From NCBI RefSeq assembly GCF_021044685.1, contig NZ_CP088014.1:62001-126000 (forward strand): 64,000 nucleotides of DNA. Reading direction: 5' to 3'. The translations under genes and the position numbers were made by a program. This DNA is from Bradyrhizobium daqingense (GTDB lineage: Bacteria; Pseudomonadota; Alphaproteobacteria; Rhizobiales; Xanthobacteraceae). The notes beneath the pieces are model-generated. The model saw nothing but the letters and a program-made list of their open reading frames with translations. It searched no databases and was not told the DNA's origin. Of this stretch, positions 29,088 to 39,288 are shown in pieces; position 1 is the stretch's first letter; every line of letters begins with the position of its first letter.

Positions 29088-30266
29088 TCACCTGAACGTC
29101 TTGCGCGGATCGAAGGCGTCACGCACGGCTTCGCCGATGAAGATCAGCAGCGACAGCATGATCGCAACCGAGAAGAAGCCGGAGAAGCCGAGCCAGGGCG
29201 CCTGCACGTTGGATTTGGCCTGGGACAGCAACTCGCCCAGCGAGGGCGATCCCGGCGGCAGGCCGAAGCCGAGGAAATCGAGCGCCGTCAGCGTCATCAC
29301 CGAGCTCGACAGAATGAAGGGCAGGAACGTCATGGTCGCGACCATCGCGTTCGGCAGCAGGTGACGGAACATGATGACCCGATTGGAGACGCCGAGCGCG
29401 CGCGCGGCCTGAATGTATTCGAAATTGCGCCCGCGCAGGAACTCCGCCCGCACGAGACCGACCAGCGAAACCCAGGAGAACAGCAGGAGGATGCCGAGCA
29501 GCACGAAGAAGCCGGGCACGAGCACGGAAGACAGGATCAGGAGAAGATAGAGCGAGGGGATCGCCGTCCAGATCTCGATGACGCGCTGGAAGATGAGATC
29601 GACCCAGCCGCCGAAATAGCCCTGCACCGCGCCGGCCGCGATGCCGATGACGGACGAGACGATGGTGAGGCACAGGCCGAACAGCACCGAGATGCGGAAG
29701 CCGTAGATCAGGCGCGCCACCACGTCACGGCCCTGATCGTCGGTGCCGAGCCAGTTGTATTCGAGGTCGCGGCAGCTCTTCAGCCCCTTCTTCTCCACCA
29801 CCGGCTGGCATTGTTTCTCGGTCAGCATCCAGGTCGGAGGCGACGGCGCCGGCGTCGGCAGATCCAGGTTGTGGGTGTCGTAGGAATAGCGGATCAGCGG
29901 CCAGACGATACTGCCGCCCTTGTCCTTGATCAGCTTCTGCAGATAGGGGTCGCGGTAGTCGGCCGCCGTCTCGAAATCGCCGCCGAAGGTCGTCTCCGAA
30001 TAGGTGACGAAGGCCGGCCAATAAAGCCGGCCGTCGAACTTGATCAGGAAAGGCCGGTCATTGGCGATCAGCTCGGCGAACAGGGAGATCACGAACAGGG
30101 CGATGAAGATCCAGAACGACCAGTAGCCGCGGCGGTTCGCCTTGAAGTTCTGCCAGCGCCGCTTGTTGAGCGGCGACGGCGCAAACGACTTGCGCGTGAT
30201 CGGCACGGCATCGCCGAGCGGCGACTTCGCCGTGGTCTCGATCGGCGTCGGCGCAGTCAGCGTCAT
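29088..30266 (-). CDS. yejE: Peptide ABC transporter permease (YejE-like)
   Basis: A 392-residue inner-membrane permease with one N-terminal helix, a long periplasmic loop (residues about 55-165) and the EAA-type motif in the DppC-like domain (NWLGTDDQGRDVVARLIYGFRISVLFGL, then EFLRGRNFEYIQAARALGVSN). The ATG overlaps the yejB stop (TGATG), showing coupling. Confidence 0.94.
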   Translation of the reverse strand: MTLTAPTPIETTAKSPLGDAVPITRKSFAPSPLNKRRWQNFKANRRGYWSFWIFIALFVISLFAELIANDRPFLIKFDGRLYWPAFVTYSETTFGGDFETAADYRDPYLQKLIKDKGGSIVWPLIRYSYDTHNLDLPTPAPSPPTWMLTEKQCQPVVEKKGLKSCRDLEYNWLGTDDQGRDVVARLIYGFRISVLFGLCLTIVSSVIGIAAGAVQGYFGGWVDLIFQRVIEIWTAIPSLYLLLILSSVLVPGFFVLLGILLLFSWVSLVGLVRAEFLRGRNFEYIQAARALGVSNRVIMFRHLLPNAMVATMTFLPFILSSSVMTLTALDFLGFGLPPGSPSLGELLSQAKSNVQAPWLGFSGFFSVAIMLSLLIFIGEAVRDAFDPRKTFR

Positions 30267-31375
30267 CAAACCTCCCGCGCCTCGAAATCGATCCGGGGGT
30301 CGATCCACATATAGGTGAGGTCGGAGATCAGATTGATCACGAGGCCGACCAGCGAAAAGATGTAGAGCGTGCCGAACACGACGGGATAGTCGCGGTTGAG
30401 CACGCTCTCGAAGCTGAGCAGCCCCAGCCCGTCCAGCGAGAAGATGGTCTCGATCAGCAGCGAGCCCGAGAAGAAGGCGTGGATGAAAGTCCCGGGAAAG
30501 CCTGCGATCACGATCAGCATCGCGTTACGGAAGACATGGCCGTAGAGCACGCGGCTCTCGCTGCATCCTTTGGCGCGTGCAGTCATGACGTATTGCTTGC
30601 GGATCTCGTCCAGGAACGAGTTCTTGGTCAGGAATGTCATGGTGGTGAACGCCCCGAGCCCCATGGCGATCAGCGGCAACGTCAGGTGCCAGAAATAATC
30701 GATGATCTTCCAGTACCAGGGAAACTGCGACCAGCCGTCCGAGGTCAGACCGCGCAACGGGAACCAGTTGAAGAAGGAGCCGCCGGCAAACAGGATGATC
30801 AGGAGGATGGCGAACAGGAAGCCGGGAATCGCATAGCCCAGCACGAGAACGGTCGACGTCCAGGTATCGAAGCGCGCGCCGTCGTTGACCGCCTTGCGGA
30901 TGCCGAGCGGGATCGAGATCAGATAAGTGATCAGCGTCAGCCAGATCCCGAGCGAGATCGAAACCGGCAGCTTCTCCTTGATCAGCTGGATCACGCTGAC
31001 GTCGCGGAAATAGCTCTTGCCGAAATCGAAGCGCGCGAAATTCCACACCATCAGGAGAAAGCGTTCGGGCGCCGGCTTGTCGAAGCCGAACTGCGCCTCC
31101 AGCTTCTTGATGAAATCGGGATCGAGCCCCTGCGCGCCGCGATATTTCGAGTTGACGGCATCGCCCCCGGCCCCGACCTGCCCCGGCGCGCGCTGCGCAA
31201 AATCGCCGCCGCCCGAAATGCGTGACGTGCCGCCGGTGTCGGCCCCCGACAGCTGCGCGATCACGCGCTCGACCGGCCCGCCCGGCGCGAACTGCACGAC
31301 GACAAAGGACACGAAGAGGATCCCCAGCAGCGTCGGGATCATCAGGAGGAGACGGCGGGCGATGTAAGCGCTCAT
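30266..31375 (-). CDS. yejB: Peptide ABC transporter permease (YejB-like)
   Basis: A 369-residue DppB-type permease: first helix RRLLLMIPTLLGILFVSFVVVQFAPGGPVER, an insert of about 60 hydrophilic residues typical of YejB, and the EAA loop KQYVMTARAKGCSESRVLYGHVFRNA. Starts 2 bases after the second substrate-binding gene's stop. Confidence 0.95.
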   Translation of the reverse strand: MSAYIARRLLLMIPTLLGILFVSFVVVQFAPGGPVERVIAQLSGADTGGTSRISGGGDFAQRAPGQVGAGGDAVNSKYRGAQGLDPDFIKKLEAQFGFDKPAPERFLLMVWNFARFDFGKSYFRDVSVIQLIKEKLPVSISLGIWLTLITYLISIPLGIRKAVNDGARFDTWTSTVLVLGYAIPGFLFAILLIILFAGGSFFNWFPLRGLTSDGWSQFPWYWKIIDYFWHLTLPLIAMGLGAFTTMTFLTKNSFLDEIRKQYVMTARAKGCSESRVLYGHVFRNAMLIVIAGFPGTFIHAFFSGSLLIETIFSLDGLGLLSFESVLNRDYPVVFGTLYIFSLVGLVINLISDLTYMWIDPRIDFEAREV

Positions 31376-31377
31376 GA

Positions 31378-33276
31378 TTATTTCGCCTGCTCGAGCTTGG
31401 CGGCCTTGGCCGGTTCATGCCACCAGATGTCGGGCGCGCCGACGCCGTTGGCATACCGCGGCAGCCTCGTTGGATGGCCGAACTGATCCCAATAAGCCAG
31501 CCGATGCGTCTTGTTGTACCATTGCGGCACCCAATAGCGGCCGGCGCGGAACAGGCGATCGAAGGCGCGGCAGGCGACAGTCAGATCCTCGCGGCTATCT
31601 GCTGCCATGATCTTCTCGATCATGGCGTCGATGGCCGGGCTGGCGACGCCTGCGAGATTGTAGGAGCCTTTGGTCGCCGCGACCTGGGAGGAGAAGAACG
31701 AACGCATGGCATCGCCCGGCGTCGCCGACATGCTGAAGCGCTGGATCGTCAGGTCGAAGTCGAACTCGTCCTGGCGCGCCCTGTACTGCACGGCATCGAC
31801 GAGACGTATGTTGGCTTCGATGCCGAGCGTCGCCAGATTCTTGATGTAGGGCGCGTGATGCGGCTGGAAAGACGGCTCGTCCAACAGGAACTCGATCCTG
31901 AACGCCTCGCCGTTCGGCAGCATCCGCTTGCCATCCTTGATCGGCAGGCCGGCCTCGTTGAGCAGTTGCTGCGCCTTGCGCAACAGGCCGCGATCCTGTC
32001 CAGATCCGTCCGTGACCGGCGGCGTGAACGGCGCGGTGAAGACATCGTCGGGAACCTGGCCGCGAAACGGCTCCAGCAGCTTCAGCTCTTCCGGCGACGG
32101 CGGCGCATTGCCTGCCATGAGATCGGAATTCTGGAAAGGCGACACCGTACGGGCGTAAGCGCCGTACATGATGGTCTTGTTGGTCCACTCGAAATCGAAG
32201 GCGTTGATCAAGGCCTCGCGCACGCGCGGATCCTTGAACTTGTCGCGCCGCGTATTGATGAACCAGCCTTGCGCACCGGAGGGCGTGTCGTCGGGCACGA
32301 CCTCCATCTTGACGCGGCCGTCCTTCACGGCCGGGAAGTCATAGCGCGTCGCCCAGATGCGCGAGGTGAACTCCTCACGGTAGAGATAGTTCTTGCCCGT
32401 GAACCCTTCGAAGGCGACGTCGCGGTCGCGATAGAATTCATAGCGCACCACATCGAAATTGTAGCTGCCGCGGCAGGGCGGCAGATCGGCGGCCCACCAG
32501 TCCTTGACCCGCTCGAACTCGATGTAGCGATTGACCTCGAACCTGCCGACCTTGTACGGACCGGACCCGAGCGGGATATCCAGCGTCGATTCGTCAAACG
32601 GCCGGGACGCGTAATAGGCTTTCGAAAAGATCGGCAGCCCGGCGACATAGAGCGGCACATCGCGGGCGCGTCCCTTGGCGAAGGTGACGACGAGCGTCGC
32701 ATCGTCGATCGCTTCAGCGCTCACCACGTCGCGCATCTGCACGATGATCAACGGGTGGCCCTTGGCCTTCAACGTCGTCAGCGAGAACGCAGCATCATGC
32801 GCGGTGAGCCTGGTGCCGTCGTGGAATCTCGCCTCCGGCCGCATCGTGAAGCGATAGACCAGCCGGTCCGGCGATATCTGCACGGATTTTGCGGCAAGCC
32901 CGTACATCGCGTCCGGCTCGTCGCTCGCGCGCACCATCAGCGGCGAAAACGTCATGTCCATGCCTTGCGCGCCATCGCCCTTGAGGATGAAGGCGTTGAG
33001 CGAGTTGAAGGTCTGATAAGATTGGTTATGCGATTTTGTGGACGGAATCAGCGAGAACGTGCCGCCCTTCGGCGCAGCCGAATTGACGTAGTCGAAATGG
33101 CGGAAATCGGCGGGATATTTGAGATCGCCGAACGCGGAAATGCCGTGGGCCTCGCCTCCCGCTTCTGATGCCCGCGCGCGCAGCAGGGGCGATCCGATGG
33201 ACGCACCCAAGGCGCCAACACCCAAGGCCAACACATGGCGACGTGACATCTGCGTCATGCGGGCAATGTCCTTCAC
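31378..33276 (-). CDS. yejA: Extracellular solute-binding protein, family 5 (YejA-like), second copy
   Basis: A 632-residue periplasmic peptide-binding protein. A twin-arginine-like leader (MSRRHVLALGVGALGASIG) is followed by SBP_bac_5 features: FRHFDYVNSAAPKGGTF, FTMRPEARFHDGTRLTAHDAAFSL and DPRVREALINAFDFEWTNKTIMYG. The frame starts with GTG 33276, which overlaps the stop of the preceding paralogue (GTGA); ATG 33258, just before the leader, is the alternative. It has a tandem paralogue upstream. Confidence 0.92.
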   Translation of the reverse strand: MKDIARMTQMSRRHVLALGVGALGASIGSPLLRARASEAGGEAHGISAFGDLKYPADFRHFDYVNSAAPKGGTFSLIPSTKSHNQSYQTFNSLNAFILKGDGAQGMDMTFSPLMVRASDEPDAMYGLAAKSVQISPDRLVYRFTMRPEARFHDGTRLTAHDAAFSLTTLKAKGHPLIIVQMRDVVSAEAIDDATLVVTFAKGRARDVPLYVAGLPIFSKAYYASRPFDESTLDIPLGSGPYKVGRFEVNRYIEFERVKDWWAADLPPCRGSYNFDVVRYEFYRDRDVAFEGFTGKNYLYREEFTSRIWATRYDFPAVKDGRVKMEVVPDDTPSGAQGWFINTRRDKFKDPRVREALINAFDFEWTNKTIMYGAYARTVSPFQNSDLMAGNAPPSPEELKLLEPFRGQVPDDVFTAPFTPPVTDGSGQDRGLLRKAQQLLNEAGLPIKDGKRMLPNGEAFRIEFLLDEPSFQPHHAPYIKNLATLGIEANIRLVDAVQYRARQDEFDFDLTIQRFSMSATPGDAMRSFFSSQVAATKGSYNLAGVASPAIDAMIEKIMAADSREDLTVACRAFDRLFRAGRYWVPQWYNKTHRLAYWDQFGHPTRLPRYANGVGAPDIWWHEPAKAAKLEQAK

Positions 33277-35171
33277 GACTTCTTTGCGATCCGCGCCGCC
33301 TTGTCTGCGTCATACCACCAGATGAACGGGAAGCTGGACTGACCGTATCTGGGCAGTTCCGCCGGCCGGCCGAAGCGATCCCAACGTGCGGTACGCACCT
33401 TGTTGTAAGTCCATTGCGGCACGACGTAGTGATTCCACAGCAAGACGCGATCGAGCGCCTTGGTGGCGGCGACGAGGTCGTCGCGATCCGTGGAATAGAT
33501 CACTCGCTCGATCAGCTTGTCGATGGCCGGATTCTTGATGCCGGCGATATTGCGAGACCCCGCGATATCGGCTGTTTTCGACGACCAGAACTCACGCTGC
33601 TCGTTGCCGGGCGATTGCGACTCGCCCCACGAGTTCGTGATGATGTCGAAATCCCAATCGCGGGTCCTGTTCTCGTATTGGGTCGGATCGACCGTCCGCA
33701 CGCTGACGGCAATGCCGAGCCGCTCCAGCGACGGCTTGTAGAACAGCGTGATCCGCTCGAAGCTCGGATCGGAGTTCAGCAGCTCCAGGGTGAACTGGGC
33801 GCCTGTCTTGACGTCGACCAGCTTGCGATCTCGCACCTCGTAGCCGGCCTCCTTGAGCAGGCGCAGCGCCTCGCGCAGATTATCGCGCACGGCTTCCGGA
33901 CTGCCACCGACCGGATTGCTATAAGCCGTCGTAAAGACTTCGGGCGGCACCTGGGCGCGGACCGTCTCCAGGATCTCGAGCTCCTTGCCCTGCGGCACGC
34001 CGGTCGCCATGAGCTCCTCGATGCCATCGAAATAGCTGCTGATGCGCTTGTACTGACCGAAGAAGATCTGCTTGTTCATCTCCTCGAAGTCGAAGGCGTA
34101 GTTGAGCGCACGCCGCACGCGGGGATCGCTGAACTTGGCGCGGCGTAGGTTCGGCACGAACGCCTGCATCACGCCGGAACTGCGATTGGCGAACTCTTCG
34201 AGGATCACGCGCTTTTCGTTCACGGCCGGGAAGTCGTAGGCCGTCGCCCAGTTCTTGGCGCTGTTCTCGGTGCGCCAGTCAACCTGATCGGCCTTGAAGG
34301 CTTCGATGGCCACGGTGCCGTCGCGGAAATATTCGTAGCGCAGCTCGTCGAAATTGTTGCGGCCCACATTGATCGCGAAATCGCGGCCCCAATAATCCTT
34401 GACGCGCTCCAGCGCGATCGAGCGGCCGGCTACGAATTCCTTGACCTTGTAGGGGCCCGAACCGAGCGGCACCTCCAAGGTGGTGGCGGAGACATCGCGC
34501 TTGCGGCCCTGGGCGTCCGTGCCCTCCCACCAATGTTTCGGCAAGACCGTGAGCTGTCCGACGATCTGCGGCAGTTCGCGATTGCCGGGCGCGTCGAATA
34601 CGAACTTCACCTCACGCTCGCCGACCTTCTCGGCCTTCACCACATGGCTGTAATAGGCCGAGTACATCGGATGGTGCTTCTTGAAGGACTCGAGCGAGAA
34701 GATCACGTCCTCGGGCGTGACGGCCTTGCCGTCATGCCATTTGGCCTGCGGCCGCAAGCGATAGGTGACGAAGGAAAAATCGTCCGGATGGCTGACCGCT
34801 TCGGCCAGCGCGCCGTATTCGGTCGAGACCTCGTCAAGCGAGGGCGTCGTGAGAGATTCGTAGATGAAGGTGACGGCGCCGGCGACCTGCCCCTTCACAC
34901 CGGAGACGACGATGTTGAAATTGTCGAATGTGCCCACCGCGATCTGGCGCGCGACGCCGCCTTTAGGCGCTTCCGGGTTGACGTAATCGAAGCGCTTGAA
35001 ATCGGCGGGGTACTTGACCTTACCGAACAGCGACAGCGCGTGGCGCCAGGGCAGTTCGCTGGAAGACTGCGCGTGCGCGGCGCCGACGGAAACGCCCGCG
35101 ACGGAACCAAGGGCGGGGAGCGCTGCGGCGGCAGTGCCGGTGAGCAGGAGATCGCGTCGGGTAATGGCCAA
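33273..35171 (-). CDS. yejA: Extracellular solute-binding protein, family 5 (YejA-like), first copy
   Basis: A 632-residue paralogue of the following gene. Tat-like leader [26 protein letters not shown], then [44 protein letters not shown] and [28 protein letters not shown]. It heads the operon SBP-SBP-yejB-yejE-yejF. The two binding proteins probably feed one translocator with different peptides; that is inference. Confidence 0.94.
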   Translation of the reverse strand: MAITRRDLLLTGTAAAALPALGSVAGVSVGAAHAQSSSELPWRHALSLFGKVKYPADFKRFDYVNPEAPKGGVARQIAVGTFDNFNIVVSGVKGQVAGAVTFIYESLTTPSLDEVSTEYGALAEAVSHPDDFSFVTYRLRPQAKWHDGKAVTPEDVIFSLESFKKHHPMYSAYYSHVVKAEKVGEREVKFVFDAPGNRELPQIVGQLTVLPKHWWEGTDAQGRKRDVSATTLEVPLGSGPYKVKEFVAGRSIALERVKDYWGRDFAINVGRNNFDELRYEYFRDGTVAIEAFKADQVDWRTENSAKNWATAYDFPAVNEKRVILEEFANRSSGVMQAFVPNLRRAKFSDPRVRRALNYAFDFEEMNKQIFFGQYKRISSYFDGIEELMATGVPQGKELEILETVRAQVPPEVFTTAYSNPVGGSPEAVRDNLREALRLLKEAGYEVRDRKLVDVKTGAQFTLELLNSDPSFERITLFYKPSLERLGIAVSVRTVDPTQYENRTRDWDFDIITNSWGESQSPGNEQREFWSSKTADIAGSRNIAGIKNPAIDKLIERVIYSTDRDDLVAATKALDRVLLWNHYVVPQWTYNKVRTARWDRFGRPAELPRYGQSSFPFIWWYDADKAARIAKKS

Positions 35172-35331
35172 ATCTACATCCCTGTCTTGAAGGAGGTTAC
35201 TCCTTTAAGTTCCCAATATAGGCGAGGTTTCGACCGAATATGTTGCTTTTTCCTCATCTTGAAAGCCCAGGCGGCCTATCGGATGCGGCCAAACGCCCCG
35301 ATAACGTCGCCGCGAGGTCCGGATAAGGAAA

Positions 35332-35355
35332 CGGCCAGGCTTGCCAGCCTGGCCG
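35332..35355 (-). terminator. Terminator after cycM
   Basis: A perfect 10-base stem CGGCCAGGCT / AGCCTGGCCG with a TGCC loop; read on the minus strand it is followed by TTTCCTTAT. It lies 27 bases after the cytochrome stop. Confidence 0.7.
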
Positions 35356-35381
35356 CAATTCCAAGACGGAATATTGGGACC

Positions 35382-35936
35382 TTACTTCGACGCCGTCGGC
35401 AGCGGCTGGGGTTTCTCCGACAGCGAATTCAGATAGGCAATGACATCGGCGCGCTCGGAGTCCTTGGCGATACCGGCAAAGCCCATCGCCGTGCCCGGAA
35501 TGAAGCCCTTCGGATTGGCGAGGAACTTGTTGAGGTCGTCGAAGCTCCAGTCGCCGCCCTTGGCCTTCAAGGCAGCAGAGAAGTTGAAGCCACCACGGCC
35601 CTGGCCCTTGGCCTCGCCGACGACGCCATAGAGGTTCGGACCGACGCGATTCGGGCCGCCCTTCTCGAACGTGTGGCAGGCGCCGCACTTCTTGGCGGCC
35701 GCCGCGCCCTTCTCGACGGAGGCGGTCTGGAGCAGCTTCTCGATCGGTTCGGACGGTGCGGCGGCAGCGGCGCCTTCCTTGCCGCCACCGGCATCTTGCT
35801 TCACTGCGATCTCGAAGCCCGGCTTTTCCGGCATCTTGGGCGAAAACAGCGCCTGGGCGGTGAAGCTGGTCACCAGAAGAAAAAGACAGGTGCCAAGCAC
35901 GGCACCCATGATCTTATTGAGTTCGAAAGAGTCCAT
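35382..35936 (-). CDS. cycM: Membrane-anchored cytochrome c (CycM)
   Basis: A 184-residue class I cytochrome c with an uncleaved N-terminal anchor ([23 protein letters not shown]), an Ala/Gly linker and one haem site CGACH (C84, C87, H88). The probable axial Met is M151 (PGTAMGF). It matches CycM of Bradyrhizobium in size and layout. There it passes electrons from the bc1 complex to the aa3 oxidase. Monocistronic, divergent from kdsB. Confidence 0.94.
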   Translation of the reverse strand: MDSFELNKIMGAVLGTCLFLLVTSFTAQALFSPKMPEKPGFEIAVKQDAGGGKEGAAAAAPSEPIEKLLQTASVEKGAAAAKKCGACHTFEKGGPNRVGPNLYGVVGEAKGQGRGGFNFSAALKAKGGDWSFDDLNKFLANPKGFIPGTAMGFAGIAKDSERADVIAYLNSLSEKPQPLPTASK

Positions 35937-36152
35937 TTCCGGCCAGGCCCCACCGCAAGAAGGAAACAGCGGCCCAAGCGGCCGCCAGGACGCGCCTCGG
36001 GAGAATCAAACATTCCCATTGTTTCCCCGAGTTTTGCCATTGAGATATCGGTTTGCCCGGGGTCTGGCAACCCGTATAAGCGACCCCGCTTTCAGCCCGT
36101 CCCCAGCCGCTTGTCGGCGCGGAAAATGCCCCGTTTCCAGGCCCTTGACCCA

Positions 36153-36893
36153 ATGATCGACTCCCGCATCCTGGTGCTGATCCCAGCCCGCATGGCCGCC
36201 ACCCGCCTGCCCGGCAAGCCGCTCGCCGACATCGCGGGCCTGCCGATGATCGTGCATGTCCTGCGCCGCGCGGAGGCCGCTGCGATAGGCCGGGTCGCCG
36301 TCGCAACCGACACGCCGGAGATCGCCTCCGTGGTGACGGCCCATGGCGGCGAGGCCGTGATGACCCGCCCCGACCACCCCTCCGGCTCGGACCGCATCCA
36401 CGAGGCCATGCAGAAGCTCGATCCCGACGGCAAGGCCGAGATCGTGGTCAATCTCCAGGGGGATTTCCCGACCATCACCATCGACAACATCCGCGAAGTG
36501 CTGCCGCCGCTGCAAGACGCGGCGGTGGACATCGCAACACTGGCCTCGCAGATCCACACCGAGGAAGAGGATCTCGCGCCGAGCGTGGTGAAAGCAATCG
36601 GGACCTCGCTTGGCGGCAAGCGGATGCGCGCACTTTATTTCACGCGCGCGACCGCCCCGACCGGCGACGGACCGCGTTACCACCATATCGGCCTCTATGC
36701 CTATCGCCGCGCCGCGCTGGAGCGCTACGTCTCGCTACCGCCGTCTCCGCTGGAATTGCAGGAGAAGCTCGAGCAGCTCCGGGCGCTGGAGGCCGGAATG
36801 CGCATCGACTTCACCATCGTCGATACCGTGCCCCGCGGTGTCGATACGCCCGCGGACCTGGAGACCGCACGCAGCATCCTTTCCAAATCCTGA
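36153..36893 (+). CDS. kdsB: 3-deoxy-manno-octulosonate cytidylyltransferase KdsB
   Basis: A 246-residue cytosolic enzyme that activates KDO with CTP to CMP-KDO for lipopolysaccharide. Motifs: [21 protein letters not shown] (nucleotide loop), [22 protein letters not shown], and [25 protein letters not shown] with [13 protein letters not shown]. The frame is open far upstream but the conserved N-terminus starts at ATG 36153 ([11 protein letters not shown]). pheA follows after 21 bases. Confidence 0.96.
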   Translation: MIDSRILVLIPARMAATRLPGKPLADIAGLPMIVHVLRRAEAAAIGRVAVATDTPEIASVVTAHGGEAVMTRPDHPSGSDRIHEAMQKLDPDGKAEIVVNLQGDFPTITIDNIREVLPPLQDAAVDIATLASQIHTEEEDLAPSVVKAIGTSLGGKRMRALYFTRATAPTGDGPRYHHIGLYAYRRAALERYVSLPPSPLELQEKLEQLRALEAGMRIDFTIVDTVPRGVDTPADLETARSILSKS

Positions 36894-36914
36894 GCCGCTG
36901 CTACAAGGCCGAAC

Positions 36915-37772
36915 ATGAGCAAGATGAAGATCGCATTCCAGGGCGAACCTGGGGCCAACTCCCACATCGCCATCGTCGAGGCCTATCCCGACGCCGAGCC
37001 GATGCCCTGCGCCACCTTCGAGGACGCGCTGTCGGCGATCTCGTCCGGCGAAGCCGATCTCGGCATGATCCCGATCGAGAATTCGGTCGCGGGCCGCGTC
37101 GCCGACATCCACCATCTGCTGCCGGCCTCCGGCCTCTTCATTGTCGGCGAATGGTTTCTGCCAGTCCGCCACCAGCTGATGGCTGTGAAGGGCACCAGGC
37201 TCGAAGACATCAAGAGCGTGGAGAGCCATGTGCATGCGCTCGGCCAGTGCCGGCGCATCATCCGCAAGCTCGGCATCAAGCCGATCGTGCATGCCGATAC
37301 CGCCGGTAGCGCCCGCGACATTTCCGAGCGCAAGGACAAGAGCGTCGCCGCGATCGCCTCGCGCCTCGCCGCAAAGATCTACGGCCTCGACATCCTCGCC
37401 GAGGACATCGAGGACGAGGCGCACAACACCACGCGCTTCGTGGTGCTGGCGCGCGAGCCGAAATGGGCGGCGCAAGGCTCGGGTTCGCTGGTCACGACGT
37501 TCGTCTTCCGGGTGCGCAACCTGCCGGCGGCGCTCTACAAGGCGCTCGGCGGCTTTGCCACCAACGGCGTCAACATGACCAAGCTCGAAAGCTACATGGT
37601 CGACGGCAATTTCTTCGCGACGCAGTTCTATGCCGACGTCGACGGTCACCCCGACGACAAGGGCCTCGCCTTTGCGATCGAGGAGCTGAAGTTCTTCTCG
37701 CGCGAATTCCGCATCGTCGGTGTCTATCCGGGCCATCCGTTCCGCGCGACGTTCAGCGAGACGCAGGATTAG
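36915..37772 (+). CDS. pheA: Prephenate dehydratase
   Basis: A 285-residue monofunctional enzyme for phenylalanine synthesis (prephenate to phenylpyruvate). It has the PDT domain (KIAFQGEPGANSHIA, GMIPIENSVAGRV, catalytic HNTTRFVVLARE near residue 172) and a C-terminal ACT regulatory domain (LYKALGGFATNGVNMTKLESYM, analogous to the ESRP Phe-binding motif). No chorismate mutase part. Likely co-transcribed with kdsB. Confidence 0.96.
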   Translation: MSKMKIAFQGEPGANSHIAIVEAYPDAEPMPCATFEDALSAISSGEADLGMIPIENSVAGRVADIHHLLPASGLFIVGEWFLPVRHQLMAVKGTRLEDIKSVESHVHALGQCRRIIRKLGIKPIVHADTAGSARDISERKDKSVAAIASRLAAKIYGLDILAEDIEDEAHNTTRFVVLAREPKWAAQGSGSLVTTFVFRVRNLPAALYKALGGFATNGVNMTKLESYMVDGNFFATQFYADVDGHPDDKGLAFAIEELKFFSREFRIVGVYPGHPFRATFSETQD

Positions 37773-37773
37773 T

Positions 37774-37898
37774 GGTCGCCCCGGCGAAGGCCGGGGCCCA
37801 TAACCACCAACGCGCGTTGCTGCGGAAGAATCTCTGACACCTTGTCTCAACAGAGACATCACGCGGTATGGGTGCCGGCCTTCGCCGGGACGACAGCT
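37774..37898. repeat. Intergenic inverted repeat (CCCCGGCGAAGGCCGGGG family)
   Basis: One arm CGCCCCGGCGAAGGCCGGGG (37778-37797) is followed about 75 bases later by a partner arm GTGCCGGCCTTCGCCGGGAC (37874-37893). The unit lies between the converging pheA and monooxygenase genes and could act as a bidirectional stem. Confidence 0.7.
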
Positions 37899-37901
37899 AG
37901 A

Positions 37902-38918
37902 CTAGCCTCCACCTTTCACCGATCCAAACGCCTCCGCCAGCAGCGAATAGGACTTCTTCCGCGCCTCGTGGTCGTACACCGCGGTGATCACCATCAGCTC
38001 GTCCGGCTTGCTGGCATAGATCAGCGGCTGAAGCTTCTTCTGCACGGTCGCCGGACTGCCGACGAACAGGCGCGAGCGGTTGCGCAGGATCGAGATGCGC
38101 TCGGCATCCGTATAGGGATAGGCCAGCGCCTCCTCGACGCTCGGCAGCGGCAGATATTGACCGCGGTCGCGGCGAAGGCGGTTGAGGTCGAAGGAGCTGG
38201 CGAGCCGTTCGGCCTCCTCGTCGGTGTCGGCCGCGATGGCCGCGACCGCGAGGATCGCATGCGGGGACGGACGCCAGGCCGAGGGCTGGAAGCGGTTGCG
38301 ATAATGCACCATCGCGTCGACCGCGTCGTGGGAGGCGAAATGATGGGCGAAGGCGAAGCCCATGCCGACCTGCGCGGCGAGCTCGGACGAATAGTCGCTG
38401 GAGCCGAGCAGCCAGATCGGCGGCAGCCTGGTATCGTCGGGCATGGCGACGACGTTGTTGTAGGGATGGCCCGAGGGGAATTCGCGGGTTTCCCACAAGA
38501 TCAGCTCGTGCAGCCGCTCCAGGAAATCGTCGCCCTCGCGGCGATCGAGCCGGCTGCGCAGCGCGTAGGCGGTGGCGCCGTCGGTGCCGGGGGCGCGGCC
38601 GAGACCAAGGTCGATGCGGCCGGGAAACAGCGCCTCCAGCATCTTGAAGCGCTCGGCCACCACCAGCGGCGCGTGGTTGGGCAGCATCACGCCGCCGGAG
38701 CCGACGCGGATGTGCTTCGTCACCGCCGCGATCTGCCCGATCATCAGGTCGGGCGCGGGGCTCGCGACGGATGCGAGGTTGTGATGTTCGGCGAGCCAGT
38801 AGCGGACATAGCCGAGCCCGTCGACGTGGCGCGCGAGGTCGATGCTGTTGCGCAGCGCCGCGGCGGGCTTGGTGCCGGTGGTGACGACCGAGAGGTCGAG
38901 GACTGAGAGCGGGATCAT
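37902..38918 (-). CDS. LLM-class (luciferase-like) flavin-dependent oxidoreductase
   Basis: A 338-residue bacterial luciferase-like TIM-barrel protein: [69 protein letters not shown] and [23 protein letters not shown]. These match the YhbW/MsnO8-like subgroup, whose physiological substrates are unknown. Single gene, divergent from metF. Confidence 0.9.
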   Translation of the reverse strand: MIPLSVLDLSVVTTGTKPAAALRNSIDLARHVDGLGYVRYWLAEHHNLASVASPAPDLMIGQIAAVTKHIRVGSGGVMLPNHAPLVVAERFKMLEALFPGRIDLGLGRAPGTDGATAYALRSRLDRREGDDFLERLHELILWETREFPSGHPYNNVVAMPDDTRLPPIWLLGSSDYSSELAAQVGMGFAFAHHFASHDAVDAMVHYRNRFQPSAWRPSPHAILAVAAIAADTDEEAERLASSFDLNRLRRDRGQYLPLPSVEEALAYPYTDAERISILRNRSRLFVGSPATVQKKLQPLIYASKPDELMVITAVYDHEARKKSYSLLAEAFGSVKGGG

Positions 38919-39113
38919 GGCGCGTTAACGTAATGGAGAGCTGTGCCGCGGCAACGGCAGGCTGCGCAGGCCTGACGTGTACGAGCCGGGGGCAATTCGG
39001 AGCTACCTGTTGGGATGATCTGTGCACGCAAATCCATCGACTTTTCTGCCCACTGCAAGATTCATTGACCCGGAACGAAGTAACTCGGACAAAAATGCAA
39101 TAAAATCCGCCAC

Positions 39114-39123
39114 ATCACGTGAT
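39114..39123. promoter_or_regulatory. Palindrome ATCACGTGAT upstream of metF
   Basis: A perfect 10-base palindrome 175 bases before the metF ATG. A TTGACC -35-like hexamer at 39065-39070 lies just upstream, so the palindrome falls at or just after a possible transcription start. A repressor site is plausible, but the regulator is unknown. Confidence 0.35.
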
Positions 39124-39173
39124 CACTACGTTTCCCACTAGCACTTCCTCCCCTAACAAAACTCGCCTCAAAC

Positions 39174-39241
39174 GGCTAAGAATGGGCAATTTCCCATTAC
39201 CGATGGGCTGTTGGCGATACCGCCTTTGGCGTATCTTAGCC
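39174..39241 (+). promoter_or_regulatory. Structured RNA leader of metF-metH (candidate attenuator/riboswitch)
   Basis: An 8-base perfect closing stem GGCTAAGA (39174-39181) / TCTTAGCC (39234-39241) encloses two mutually exclusive hairpins that share CCCAT: AATGGG/CCCATT (39181-39198) and CCCAT/ATGGG (39193-39207). A third hairpin is GATACCGCC/GGCGTATC (39216-39235). It ends 47 bases before the metF ATG. I do not recognise a known SAM, SAH or cobalamin riboswitch class. The rest of the 38919-39288 gap shows no ORF. Confidence 0.4.
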
Positions 39242-39288
39242 TCTCCAAGGTAGACCGACCGCTGCCTGACATTGGAGTGAGTGGTGCC

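Noticed and set aside
34533..36152. Long in-frame extension upstream of kdsB
   Set aside because: It runs antisense through the binding-protein gene and cycM; the KdsB fold begins at ATG 36153.
39140..39288. Known SAM-II, SAH or cobalamin riboswitch before metF
   Set aside because: The conserved sequence blocks of these classes are not visible; only the secondary structure suggests a switch.
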